A DNA stretch of 9,812 nt from DASSBR01 sp035701285 (GCA_035701285.1 DASSNT010000076.1:1-9812); one strand, 5' to 3'. Shown: positions 1-7,328, counted from the stretch's first letter. The notes: a model not told the origin generated them from the letters alone. Program-made: numbers and translations.

Positions 1-365
1 GGCCCCGGCTCGGTGAGCGTGGCCAAGGCCAGCATTTCCGGTGCGTCGGCATCCGTCAGCGTCAGAATGTCGTCGCCTGCGATGGCATGAGGCATACGCT
101 CAGTCGCCACCATTTGCACGCCCTTGGCTGCTGCTAACAGCCGAAGGCCGGGCGGCACCACCACTTCCGGACCCTGCAAGACGTAGACTTTTTCGCGCGG
201 TTTCACCAGATCCGCCAACGCGGTCAGCGCTTCGGTGCTATCGTCCCGAGCGGAAGCGAACAGGTTGACGTCGCGCGTGAAACGCTTCGCCAGGTCGCTG
301 CCTTCCGACAAGGACGCGTGGAATGTGCTCAGGCTGGCCCAGACGGGCCGGTCAAGCTCGTGCAT
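1..365 (-). CDS. GNAT-family N-acetyltransferase, N-terminal part (cut by window edge)
   Basis: An open frame runs from an ATG at 365 to the window edge, giving 121 residues that begin MHELDRPVWASL. The first ~100 residues have the composition of the extra N-terminal domain found in a group of bacterial GNAT proteins (LDRPVWASL, then a run containing SEGSDLAKRF and DVNLFASARDD). The stretch near residues 101-121, with DADAPEMLALATLTEPG, resembles the start of the acetyltransferase fold. The acetyl-CoA-binding part lies outside the window, so catalytic competence cannot be judged. GNAT enzymes transfer an acetyl group from acetyl-CoA to an amine; the substrate is unknown here. A weak purine-rich ribosome site (AAAGAG) precedes the ATG. 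The gene starts 18 bp after the stop of the upstream propeller-protein gene on the same strand, so the two may be co-transcribed. The family call rests on recalled similarity. Confidence 0.72.
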   Translation of the reverse strand, partial: MHELDRPVWASLSTFHASLSEGSDLAKRFTRDVNLFASARDDSTEALTALADLVKPREKVYVLQGPEVVVPPGLRLLAAAKGVQMVATERMPHAIAGDDILTLTDADAPEMLALATLTEPG

Positions 366-383
366 GTTCTCTTTGGCCTTTTA

Positions 384-3300
384 TTAGTCGATTTCTTTCG
401 GCATCGGCGGCGCATGATCGGGTGCGGGAATCGAAAGATCGCTCACCGGCTGTAAGCCGTTTTGTTGCAGCCCAGTGTTCAGTCTCGCCAAAGCTTCCGA
501 GCGAAGTTGTTGCCACTTTGTCAGCGCCTGATCCAGATAGTGGAGATACATATCCACCGCTTGGTACTGCGGCTCCGTTGGCGCGCGATCCGCGCTGCCG
601 ATCTTGCCGTAGAACGAAGCCAGTCGATCGTTGATGGAGCCCAGGCCCTGCTCGTCGGCCGGGTTGTCGAGCAATCGCTCCGCGGCCTTGTCGAGCTTTT
701 CTATCGCCTGGGCCAGCTGCGAGCGATCGCCCGCACTTCGTTCGCGCTCCTCGAGCTGCGCGCGCAGCGATCGCACTTGCTGATAAGCCGCGTAGTCTTT
801 TTCCAGCGCGTCGCTGACCTTCATCTCGAGCGCGAACTGCTTTTGCAGCGCGTGATCCTGCACCTGCACACGCGGGTCCATTTCGATGGTTAACGGCTGC
901 GACCAGGTGTGCCCGTTTACGCTCAGCTTGACGGTGTACTGGCCCGGCAGCGCCAGCGCGCCTTCGGGCTCGACTGGCGTGTTTTCGCCGGCGACCGCGG
1001 CTATCGTGTAGCCGAAGCGGATCGCCTTTGGATGCGGGTAGCGCAGGTTCCAGACGAAGCGGTGGTGGCCGGCGTCGGTGCCGGGACGCGGCGGCGGCTG
1101 CACCCAGCTTTCCGGGAAATAGCGGAACGCGTTGAATTCCGACGCCGGTTCGTTGCTGGCGAAACGCCGCACCAGCTTGCCCTGATCGTTATAGATCGAC
1201 AGCACCACCGGTCCGTCCGCCGGGCTTTCCAGATAGTAATCGATGATCGCGCCGGCCGGAGGGTTCTTGCCGACGGGTTCTTCCGGCGGCAGCGGCGTGT
1301 CGTGGTTTTCGTCGCGGCGCACGCGGATTGCCACGCCCGGCTTGAACAGGTAGTCGCCATCGACCGCGCCGGCGGCAATCTGACGCAGAGGACTCACGTC
1401 GTCCAGCACCCACAGCGCGCGACCCAGCGTGGCGGCGATAAGATCGCCGGCATGAATCGTCAGATCGCGTACCGACGTGGCCGGCAGATTCAACGTCAGC
1501 GGCTGCCAATGCGCGCCGTCATCGAACGATACGTACGCACCCGTGTTGGTGCCGGCATAGAGCAGGCCCTTCTGCTTCGGATCCGCGCGTACGACGTTGA
1601 CATACTGGTTCGCCGGCAGGCCCCGGCTGATCGACGTCCAGGTGCGGCCGTAGTCGTGTGTGCGATAGACGTAGGGGCTGAAGTCCGCAAGTCGATGCCG
1701 GTCGACCGCGATATATGCCGTTGCCGGGTCGCGCGCGGAGACGTCGACGCTGGCGATCTTGCTCCAGTCGCGCACGCTGTCCGGCGTGACATCCTGCCAA
1801 TGATGGCCGTTATCGCGCGTTAACTGGACGTGACCGTTGTCGGTGCCGATCCAGATGTCGTTGCTGTCGGCCGGGGAGGGCGCGATAGCGTAGATCACGC
1901 CGTAACCGCACACGCTCGCGTGCGGAATCGGCACGTGTTCCTTGTTGCAATCCTGCGCCTGTTCGTTCTTGCCGGTGAGGTCCGGGCTGATCTTCTGCCA
2001 GTGCCGGCCCTGGTCGGTCGAGGCGAACAGGTGCTGCGCGCCGACATATAACGTGTACGGCGGCTCGTGGCGAATCGCGAGCGGCGTGAACCACGTGTAA
2101 CGGTTCTCGACCGTGTTTGGCCGCGCGGCGTAGGTGGAGACCGGCCACGGCGAAATGTTCTGCGACTGACCGGTGCGCGCGTCGAACCGCGTCAGGTGGC
2201 CGCCGAGACCGCTGCCGTAGACGATGTTCGGGTTGCGCGGGTCGGGCACGTCGAAGTCGCGCTCGTCGGCGCCGACGGAATACCACTCGCGGTAGGTGAT
2301 GACGCCATAATCGCCGCGGTTCAGGATGCCGACCGTGCCGCTGTCCTGCTGGCCGCTGTAGATGCGGTACGGAAACGCATTGTCGGCTTCGACGTGATAG
2401 AACTGGCCGGTCGGCTGGTTGTACCAGCTCGACCAGGTCCGGCCGCCGTTGACGGTAATCGTCGCGCCCTGGTCGACGCCCGCGATCATGCGTTCCGGGT
2501 GCGCCGGGTTGATCCAGAACTGATGATAGTCGTCGCCGCCCGGCGAGCCCTTGGTGATGGTGAAGTGTTTGCCGCCGTCGCTGGAGCGGCGCAGCGAGCG
2601 GCCCATCAGGTAGACCGTGTTCGGGTCGTTCGGCGCGACGCGCACGCGGCCAAAGTACGAATCGGCCAGGCGTTCGTGCTGGTTCACGTACTGCCAGTGC
2701 GCGCCGCCGTCCTCGGAGCGGTACACGCCGCCGTCTTCCTTCGCCTGCACGATCGCGTAAACGATCTTGCCGTCGCTGCCGCGAGCGACGCCCACGCCGA
2801 TGCGGCCCATCGGGCTGTCGGGCAGGCCATTGCTCAGCCGATGCCAGGTGCGGCCCTCGTCGGTGCTCTTGTAAATGCCGCTTTCCGGGCCGATCGGCGC
2901 TTCGAAATAGTCGAGCCACGGCTTCATGCGCACCTGCCAGAGGGCCGCGTACACGACTTCCGGATGCGTCGGGTCGAACGCAATGTCGACCGCGCCGGTC
3001 CGGTCGCTGACGTACAGCGTCTTGTGCCAGGTCTCGCCGCCGTCGTCGCTCAAGAACACGCCGCGCTGCTCGTTGGCGCCGAACACGTGGCCCAGCGCCG
3101 CGACCAGCACCACGTCCGGGTTGTTCGGATCGACGAGAATGCGGGCGATGTGGCGCGTGTCTTCGAGGCCGATGTTGTGCCAGGTCCGGCCGCCGTCGAT
3201 GGTTTTGTAGACACCGTTGCCGGCGGCGATGTCGTAGCGCGTCGCGACTTGGCCGGAGCCCATGTAGATGACGTCCGGATTGGACGGCGCGACCGCGAGC

Positions 3301-3572
3301 GCGCCGACCGACGAGCCGCCGGCGGGATCGAAGATCGGTTGCCAGGTGATGCCGTTGTCGATGGTTTTCCAGACGCCGCCGTCCGCGCCGCCGAACAGCC
3401 AGACGTTCGGGCTGCCCGGCACGCCGGTCACGGCTGTCGCCCAGCCGGCGCGGAAGGGGCCGACGAGGCGCCATTGCATGTCGTTGTAGGTGTTGGTTGG
3501 GACGGCGGCCATGCTGGCGGCCGGGAACAGGACGAGAATTGGAATCAGCAATCGCAGCCGGAAGCTTTTCAT
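384..3572 (-). CDS. Exported BNR/Asp-box repeat (sortilin/VPS10-like, 'glycosyl hydrolase') protein, 1062 aa
   Basis: Single uninterrupted frame. Residues 1-22 form a signal peptide: MKSFRLR, a hydrophobic core, and SMA before a probable cut after A22, so the protein is exported. About eleven Asp-box motifs of the S/T-x-D-x-G-x-x-W type follow, with their aromatic residue near positions 77, 131, 182, 243, 293, 337 (Phe), 380, 525, 592, 645 and 689. They are typical of one or two beta-propellers, as in sortilin/VPS10 and GH74/sialidase-like proteins. Residues ~775-900 look like a beta-sandwich (FlgD/Fn3-like), and ~905-1040 is rich in charged, helix-forming sequence. Members are often annotated as glycosyl hydrolases, but no catalytic residues can be assigned by eye, so a binding role is equally possible. 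The ATG has a good ribosome site (GGAG, 6-nt spacing). The gene lies 105 bp downstream of the ketosynthase gene on the same strand, without an obvious functional link. Confidence 0.88.
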   Translation of the reverse strand: MKSFRLRLLIPILVLFPAASMAAVPTNTYNDMQWRLVGPFRAGWATAVTGVPGSPNVWLFGGADGGVWKTIDNGITWQPIFDPAGGSSVGALAVAPSNPDVIYMGSGQVATRYDIAAGNGVYKTIDGGRTWHNIGLEDTRHIARILVDPNNPDVVLVAALGHVFGANEQRGVFLSDDGGETWHKTLYVSDRTGAVDIAFDPTHPEVVYAALWQVRMKPWLDYFEAPIGPESGIYKSTDEGRTWHRLSNGLPDSPMGRIGVGVARGSDGKIVYAIVQAKEDGGVYRSEDGGAHWQYVNQHERLADSYFGRVRVAPNDPNTVYLMGRSLRRSSDGGKHFTITKGSPGGDDYHQFWINPAHPERMIAGVDQGATITVNGGRTWSSWYNQPTGQFYHVEADNAFPYRIYSGQQDSGTVGILNRGDYGVITYREWYSVGADERDFDVPDPRNPNIVYGSGLGGHLTRFDARTGQSQNISPWPVSTYAARPNTVENRYTWFTPLAIRHEPPYTLYVGAQHLFASTDQGRHWQKISPDLTGKNEQAQDCNKEHVPIPHASVCGYGVIYAIAPSPADSNDIWIGTDNGHVQLTRDNGHHWQDVTPDSVRDWSKIASVDVSARDPATAYIAVDRHRLADFSPYVYRTHDYGRTWTSISRGLPANQYVNVVRADPKQKGLLYAGTNTGAYVSFDDGAHWQPLTLNLPATSVRDLTIHAGDLIAATLGRALWVLDDVSPLRQIAAGAVDGDYLFKPGVAIRVRRDENHDTPLPPEEPVGKNPPAGAIIDYYLESPADGPVVLSIYNDQGKLVRRFASNEPASEFNAFRYFPESWVQPPPRPGTDAGHHRFVWNLRYPHPKAIRFGYTIAAVAGENTPVEPEGALALPGQYTVKLSVNGHTWSQPLTIEMDPRVQVQDHALQKQFALEMKVSDALEKDYAAYQQVRSLRAQLEERERSAGDRSQLAQAIEKLDKAAERLLDNPADEQGLGSINDRLASFYGKIGSADRAPTEPQYQAVDMYLHYLDQALTKWQQLRSEALARLNTGLQQNGLQPVSDLSIPAPDHAPPMPKEID

Positions 3573-3575
3573 TAG

Positions 3576-3582
3576 TTTCTCC
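3576..3582 (-). promoter_or_regulatory. Ribosome binding site of the propeller-protein gene
   Basis: On the minus strand GGAGAAA stands just before the ATG at 3572, with its GGAG core 6 nt from the start codon. It supports this start, which also gives a complete signal peptide. Confidence 0.7.
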
Positions 3583-3607
3583 GTAGCACACGGATGCGCA
3601 TTCTTGA

Positions 3608-3628
3608 CCTTCTCGCTGAGGGAGAAGG
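3608..3628. repeat. Small inverted repeat (7-bp arms, 7-nt loop) between two minus-strand genes
   Basis: CCTTCTC (3608-3614) pairs perfectly with GAGAAGG (3622-3628). It lies in the 105-bp gap (3573-3677) upstream of the propeller-protein gene. No T-run follows on either strand, so it is not a clear terminator. It resembles the short CTCCC/GGGAG intergenic palindromes common in GC-rich proteobacteria. Apart from this and the hairpin at 3659-3673, I see nothing in the gap. Confidence 0.45.
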
Positions 3629-3658
3629 AGTAGAACAGGCGCAGGGGTTTTAAGTGTA

Positions 3659-3673
3659 CGCCCGGAAGGGGCG
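3659..3673 (-). terminator. Possible weak terminator hairpin after the ketosynthase gene
   Basis: On the minus strand CGCCC, a 5-nt loop and GGGCG begin 5 nt after the ketosynthase stop codon. The stem is short (5 bp, all G/C), and what follows is TACACTTAAAA, not a proper U-tract. It may attenuate or end the four-gene operon, but read-through into the propeller-protein gene cannot be excluded. Confidence 0.35.
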
Positions 3674-3677
3674 ACCG

Positions 3678-4910
3678 TCAGGTATGCCAGCGCCTGAAGA
3701 TGAGGCTGGTGTTGATGCCGCCGAACGCGAAGTTGTTGCTCATGAAGTATTCGATGTCGAGCTGGCGGCCGTCGCCGGTCAGGTAGTCGAGTTCGGCGCA
3801 GGCGGGGTCGAGGTTGTCGAGGTTGATCGTCGGCGCGAACCAGTTGGCGCGCATCATCTCGATCGACAGCCACGCTTCCAGCGAGCCGCAGGCGCCGAGC
3901 GAGTGGCCGAAATAGCTTTTCAGCGAGCTGATCGGCGTGTGCCGGCCGATGACTTCTCCGGTGGCAACCGATTCGGCGACGTCGCCGCGGTCGGTCGCGG
4001 TGCCGTGGGCGTTGACGTAGCCGATGGCGGCCGGTTCCAGCGCGGCATCGGCCAGGGCCTGTCGCATCACCGCGGCCATCGTCTCCACCTGCGGCTGGGT
4101 GATGTGGGCGCCGTCGGAGTTGGTGCCGAAGCCGACCACTTCGGCGTAGATCGTCGCGCCGCGGCGGCGGGCATGTTCCAGGTCTTCCAGTATCAGCGTG
4201 GCCGCGCCTTCGCCGACCACCAGCCCGTCGCGGTCCCGGTCGAACGGCCGGGGCGTCGTTTCCGGCGCATCGTTGCGGGTGCTGGTGGCGAACAGCGTGT
4301 CGAACACGGCCGTCGTGCCGATGCTTAATTCCTCGCCGCCGCCGGTAATCATCACCGACTGCTTGCCGCTCTGGATGGTTTCGTAGGCGAAGCCGATCGC
4401 CTGGCTGCCGGAAGTGCACGCGCTGCTGGACGGGATGATGCGGCCGTTGATGCCGAAGAACAGGCTGATGTTCACCGCGCCGGTGTGGCTCATCATCTGA
4501 ACGTAGGTATTCGACGTGATGCCGCGCAGGCTGCGGGTGGTGCCGAGCCGTCCGAAGGCGACGACGGCCTCGGCACTGCCGGCGCACGCGCCGTAGGCGA
4601 CGCCGGTGTTGCCGCTGCCTAATACGGGATCGCCGAGCAGGCCGGCGTCTTCAAGCGCGATTTCAGTGGCGCGCGTCGACATGCGGGCGACGGGACCCAT
4701 GCTGCGCGTGCGCTTGCGGTCGTAGTGCGGCGGCAGCGTGTAGTCCTGAACCGGCGCGGCCAGGCAGGTGTTCATCGACTGGATGTCCTGCCACTCGGTC
4801 ATGCGCCGCACCCCGGATTGGCGCGCGCGCAACCTGGCGGCGATGCTCGGCCAGTCGTGCCCGAGCGCCGTCAAGCCCCCCATGCCGGTCACCACTACGC
4901 GTCGCGGCAC
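3678..4910 (-). CDS. Beta-ketoacyl-ACP synthase, FabF-type, ApeR-like (410 aa)
   Basis: This is a condensing enzyme that joins an acyl starter on its cysteine to malonyl-ACP, extending the chain by two carbons. The Cys-His-His triad is intact: C165 (SSACTSGSQA), H302 (NAHGTATDRGD) and H336 (LKSYFGHSLGACG, with K331). The C-terminal SNNFAFGGINTS corresponds to the usual NSFGFGGxN loop. Length is normal for FabF-type synthases. The wording of the N-terminus (VVVTGMGGLTALG), the active-site loop and the C-terminal end match what I recall of the aryl-polyene ketosynthase ApeR better than housekeeping FabF. The start is GTG at 4910, fixed by an AGGGGAGG ribosome site 6 nt upstream. It is the last gene of the fabV-deacetylase-ACP-KS operon, 51 bp after the ACP, which is the probable partner. 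The NodE ketosynthases of rhizobia belong to the same broad family. Confidence 0.93.
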   Translation of the reverse strand: MPRRVVVTGMGGLTALGHDWPSIAARLRARQSGVRRMTEWQDIQSMNTCLAAPVQDYTLPPHYDRKRTRSMGPVARMSTRATEIALEDAGLLGDPVLGSGNTGVAYGACAGSAEAVVAFGRLGTTRSLRGITSNTYVQMMSHTGAVNISLFFGINGRIIPSSSACTSGSQAIGFAYETIQSGKQSVMITGGGEELSIGTTAVFDTLFATSTRNDAPETTPRPFDRDRDGLVVGEGAATLILEDLEHARRRGATIYAEVVGFGTNSDGAHITQPQVETMAAVMRQALADAALEPAAIGYVNAHGTATDRGDVAESVATGEVIGRHTPISSLKSYFGHSLGACGSLEAWLSIEMMRANWFAPTINLDNLDPACAELDYLTGDGRQLDIEYFMSNNFAFGGINTSLIFRRWHT

Positions 4911-4916
4911 TATGCG

Positions 4917-4924
4917 CCTCCCCT
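4917..4924 (-). promoter_or_regulatory. Strong Shine-Dalgarno that sets a GTG start for the ketosynthase
   Basis: On the minus strand AGGGGAGG is followed by a 6-nt spacer and then GTG at 4910. An ATG just upstream (4927) reads only five codons through the Shine-Dalgarno before TAG. GTG is therefore the start that gives the conserved VVVTGMG N-terminus. This is the clearest ribosome site in the operon. Confidence 0.75.
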
Positions 4925-4961
4925 CATAATGGACTGTCGAAAGCCGCGTGCGGCGTGGTCG

Positions 4962-5240
4962 TCAAGCAGCGCTACCGCCCTCCCCGGAGCGCGCCGCCAG
5001 CAATTTTTCGATGACGCGCTGCACGTCGCCGACCGTGCGGACTTCCTTGAAGTCCTCCGGGCTGACCTTGCAGCCGGTGATTTCCTGCACCTGGATGACC
5101 ATGTCGACGGCGTCGATGCTGTCGAGGTCCAGATCCTCGTTCAACCGGGCATCGTGCGTGATGGCCGCCGGATCGAGTTCGAACTGCTCGACCAACGTGT
5201 CCTTGAGAGTCTGGAAAACGTCCTGCTGGTTCATCGACAT
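4962..5240 (-). CDS. Acyl carrier protein, ApeF-like (92 aa)
   Basis: A small acidic four-helix carrier protein that holds growing acyl chains on a phosphopantetheine arm. The attachment serine is S41 in DLDLDSIDAVDM. The following helix (VIQVQEITGCKVSPEDF) and RTVGDVQRVIEKLL are typical of specialised carrier proteins and recall ApeF of aryl-polyene clusters. The C-terminal tail (RSGEGGSAA) looks disordered. Two in-frame starts, at 5240 (MSMNQQ) and 5234 (MNQQ), cannot be separated because neither has a good ribosome site. The longer is given here. The gene lies between the deacetylase (33-bp gap) and the ketosynthase (51-bp gap), so it most likely serves that ketosynthase. The carrier-protein assignment is certain; the ApeF subtype is recalled similarity. 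At 92 residues it is also close to the length of NodF (about 93). Confidence 0.93.
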   Translation of the reverse strand: MSMNQQDVFQTLKDTLVEQFELDPAAITHDARLNEDLDLDSIDAVDMVIQVQEITGCKVSPEDFKEVRTVGDVQRVIEKLLAARSGEGGSAA

Positions 5241-5273
5241 GTCTGGATAACGTTGCTGGTTCGCCGCGGAAGC

Positions 5274-6095
5274 CTATAGTACCGGTTCCAGCCGGTCAAT
5301 TAAGTGTCCGCTCGCCAGCAGTTCGGGCACGGTCACGCATTCCAGGCCCTTCTCGCGCAGGCCTTCGAGTATTAGTCGGACCGCTTCGACGCAATGCGCC
5401 CGCCGCTCACCCGGGAGATCGTGACCGTCGTGCAGCAGCACGATGTCGCCGCCGCGCACCCGCGCCAGCACGCGTGCCGCGATCGCCTCCGGGTCCGGCA
5501 GGCGCGTGTCGTGGCTGTGCAGCGACCAGGCCACCATCGTCACGTCGCGCTGCCACGCGGCGCGCGCAAGTTCGCCGCATTTCAGACCCACCGGCGGCCG
5601 GTAAAGGATCGGCCGGTCGCCCCGGCCGAGCGCGGCGATGGCCTCATGGCAGCGATCGATTTCCTCGCGATGCCGCCGCGGCCGGTAAAAGTTCTGCAGG
5701 CGCGAGTGACGCCACGAGTGGTTGTCGAGCGCGTGGCCTTCGGCCACGATGCGCCTGCCGATGTCCGGTTGTGCGGCGAGCTTCCGGCCAATCACGAAGA
5801 ACGTGGCGTGCGCGCCGGCGGCAGCGAGTGCGTCCAGCACCTGCGGTGTCACGTCCGGATCCGGTCCGTCGTCGAAAGTCAGCGCGACGCGCCGGCTGCC
5901 TCGCGGCCCGTGCGCGATCGTCGGATAGAACACGCTCGACGCCGGCCGCGCGATGCCGTCTGCAACCAGCCAGATGAGCGCAATGGCGGGCACGAGGAGC
6001 GCGAGCGCCGGCCAGCCGAACAGCGCGATCGCCATGCCGGTCGCGATCAGCCAGGCCAGGCTGAGGTGGTGCAGATTGCAGCGCAGCCAACGCAT
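5274..6095 (-). CDS. Membrane-anchored polysaccharide deacetylase (NodB domain), 273 aa
   Basis: A carbohydrate esterase 4-type metal-dependent deacetylase, a family that removes N- or O-acetyl groups from sugars. Motifs in order: TFDDGPDPDVT (D75, D76; base and metal aspartates), HSWRH (metal-binding H126 and H130), LYRPPVG (R166), MVAWSLHSHDT, and IVLLHDGH (H222). All expected metal and catalytic residues are present. Residues ~11-45 are almost wholly hydrophobic and probably form two short membrane helices. Basic residues flank both ends, so by the positive-inside rule the domain may face the cytoplasm. The start at 6095 lies 2 nt after the fabV stop (TGACGATG), implying translational coupling. 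The frame stays open upstream to 6251, but that extension is Arg-rich fabV antisense-frame sequence and is rejected. A carbohydrate enzyme between an enoyl reductase and an ACP is unusual; the true substrate is unknown. Confidence 0.88.
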   Translation of the reverse strand: MRWLRCNLHHLSLAWLIATGMAIALFGWPALALLVPAIALIWLVADGIARPASSVFYPTIAHGPRGSRRVALTFDDGPDPDVTPQVLDALAAAGAHATFFVIGRKLAAQPDIGRRIVAEGHALDNHSWRHSRLQNFYRPRRHREEIDRCHEAIAALGRGDRPILYRPPVGLKCGELARAAWQRDVTMVAWSLHSHDTRLPDPEAIAARVLARVRGGDIVLLHDGHDLPGERRAHCVEAVRLILEGLREKGLECVTVPELLASGHLIDRLEPVL

Positions 6096-6097
6096 CG

Positions 6098-7273
6098 TCA
6101 GCCGAATTCGACCTGCGGGTCGACATCGGCATCGTAATCGACGTCGTCGCGCGCGAAGCCGAACAGGCGCAGGAATTCGCGCTTGTAACTGCCGTAGTCG
6201 GTGAGGTCGAACAGGTTGTCGTCCGTCACTTGCGGCCACAGCGCGCGGCATTCGGCCTGCACGTCGTCGCGCAGTTCGCGGTCGTCCAGCCGCAGCCGCA
6301 GGCTTGAGTCGCCGCGTGCGCCGTAGAGATAGTCGCGAAACAGCCGGTTCTGCTGGTCGATCGCGTTTTCGTGCAGCCCCTTGTCCTTCATGACCTTGAA
6401 GACCAGCGACACGTACAGCGGTATGACAGGAATTGCCGCGCTCGCCTGGGTGACGATGGATTTGAGGATGGCGACGCGGGCGAATGCGGAATCGCTAAAC
6501 CGCTCGCACAGTTCCGTCGCGGTTTCCTCCAGATGCGCCTTCGCGCGACCGATGGTGCCGTGCCGGTAAATCGGCCAGGTGAGTTCCGGGCCGACGTAGC
6601 TGAATGCGACGGTTCGCGCGTCGGCCGCGAGTACGCCGGCATCGGCCAGTGCGGCCGTCCACAGGGCCCAGTCTTCGCCGCCCATGACCGTGACAGTGTC
6701 GGCGATTTCGTGTTCGGTCGCCGGTTCGACGGTCACCGGTTTCAGCCGATCGTGGTCGGTGTCGATCGTCGTGCCCGAAAAGGGCTCGCCGATTGGTTTC
6801 AGCGCGGTCTGAATGCGTTCGCCGCTGTCGGGCAGCCGCCGCGCCGGCGCGGCGAGCGAGTAAACGACCAGGTCAATTGGCCCGTCCATCTGTTCGCGGA
6901 TGAGGTCGATTGCCTGGGCGCGCGTCTCGTCCGAAAAGGCGTCGCCGTTGATGGACAGACTCTGCAAGCCCGCCTGCTTCGCAAACCGGTCGAAGGCCGC
7001 ACTGTTGTACCAGCCGGCGCTGCCCGGCTTGCGGCTCTTGCCGGGCTTTTCGAAAAAAACGCCGAGCGTGGCCGCACCGAACCCGAACGCCGCGGTGATT
7101 CTTGCCGCCAGCCCATAGCCGGTGGAGGCGCCGATGACCAGCACGCGTTGCGGTCCGCCGGTGCGCGTGCCCAGGCGCTGCGTCGCCTCGATCTGGTCGA
7201 GCACGTTCTTTTCGCAGCCGAGCGGGTGCGCCGTCGTGCAAATAAAGCCCCAGGTGCGCGGATGAATAATCAT
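6098..7273 (-). CDS. fabV: FabV-type trans-2-enoyl-ACP/CoA reductase (NADH), 391 aa
   Basis: FabV reduces the trans-2 double bond of enoyl-ACP or enoyl-CoA with NADH, the last step of a fatty acid elongation cycle. Evidence: the N-terminus MIIHPRTWGFICTTAHPLGC, the nucleotide-binding GASTGYG (G48-G54) followed by an acidic FFEKPG segment, VVYSLAAPAR, and the family signature Y-x8-K as Y236-RHGTIGRA-K245. A second conserved tyrosine lies at Y226. The C-terminal DLTDYGSYKREFLRLFGF and DVDYDADV are also family hallmarks. The length is slightly below the usual ~395-400, the tail ending soon after DADV. One position two residues before the catalytic lysine is Arg (R243) where I recall Lys. It is the first gene of the minus-strand operon. 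No Shine-Dalgarno is visible; a TAGAAT box ends 6 nt before the ATG, so the mRNA may be leaderless. FabV can serve primary fatty acid synthesis, but its place here suggests pathway-specific use. Confidence 0.95.
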   Translation of the reverse strand: MIIHPRTWGFICTTAHPLGCEKNVLDQIEATQRLGTRTGGPQRVLVIGASTGYGLAARITAAFGFGAATLGVFFEKPGKSRKPGSAGWYNSAAFDRFAKQAGLQSLSINGDAFSDETRAQAIDLIREQMDGPIDLVVYSLAAPARRLPDSGERIQTALKPIGEPFSGTTIDTDHDRLKPVTVEPATEHEIADTVTVMGGEDWALWTAALADAGVLAADARTVAFSYVGPELTWPIYRHGTIGRAKAHLEETATELCERFSDSAFARVAILKSIVTQASAAIPVIPLYVSLVFKVMKDKGLHENAIDQQNRLFRDYLYGARGDSSLRLRLDDRELRDDVQAECRALWPQVTDDNLFDLTDYGSYKREFLRLFGFARDDVDYDADVDPQVEFG

Positions 7274-7328
7274 GCCGGCATTCTAACCGCTTGCGGCAGT
7301 TAAACGCGCCATGCAATGATCGGCCGCC
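7274..7328. promoter_or_regulatory. Divergent promoter region between the two operons
   Basis: These 55 bp separate fabV (minus) from the PAP2 gene (plus), so both promoters must lie here or inside the coding starts. On the minus strand TAGAAT (7285-7280, five of six matches to TATAAT) ends 6 nt before the fabV ATG; no good -35 is seen. On the plus strand TTGCGG (7291-7296), an 18-nt spacer and AATGAT (7315-7320, four of six) end 8 nt before the PAP2 ATG. Neither gene has a ribosome site. The perfect small inverted repeat CCGC-TT-GCGG (7287-7296), with imperfect TAAC/GTTA flanks, lies between the two -10-like boxes and could be an operator. All these sites are judged by eye. Confidence 0.45.

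Noticed and set aside
41..268. 75-codon plus-strand frame at the left edge
   Set aside because: Antisense to the acetyltransferase fragment and of low-complexity Arg/Pro composition.
2067..3575. 502-codon open frame on the plus strand
   Set aside because: Antisense to the propeller-protein gene, whose signal peptide and repeats are coherent; the antisense product has no recognisable domain.
1810..4587. Open frame of 925 codons on the minus strand, shifted relative to the propeller-protein and ketosynthase genes
   Set aside because: Arg-, Pro- and His-rich product that spans two well-supported genes and the gap between them; a by-product of high GC at third positions.
3678..6095. Reading the deacetylase-ACP-ketosynthase genes as true nod genes
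   Set aside because: No NodC, NodA, NodD or nod-box is visible, and the ketosynthase and ACP look more like aryl-polyene proteins; only the functional analogy is kept.
6096..6251. Upstream extension of the deacetylase frame to 6251
   Set aside because: The 52 extra residues are Arg-rich, overlap the fabV 3' end and would precede the membrane segment; the ATG at 6095 gives tight coupling to fabV.
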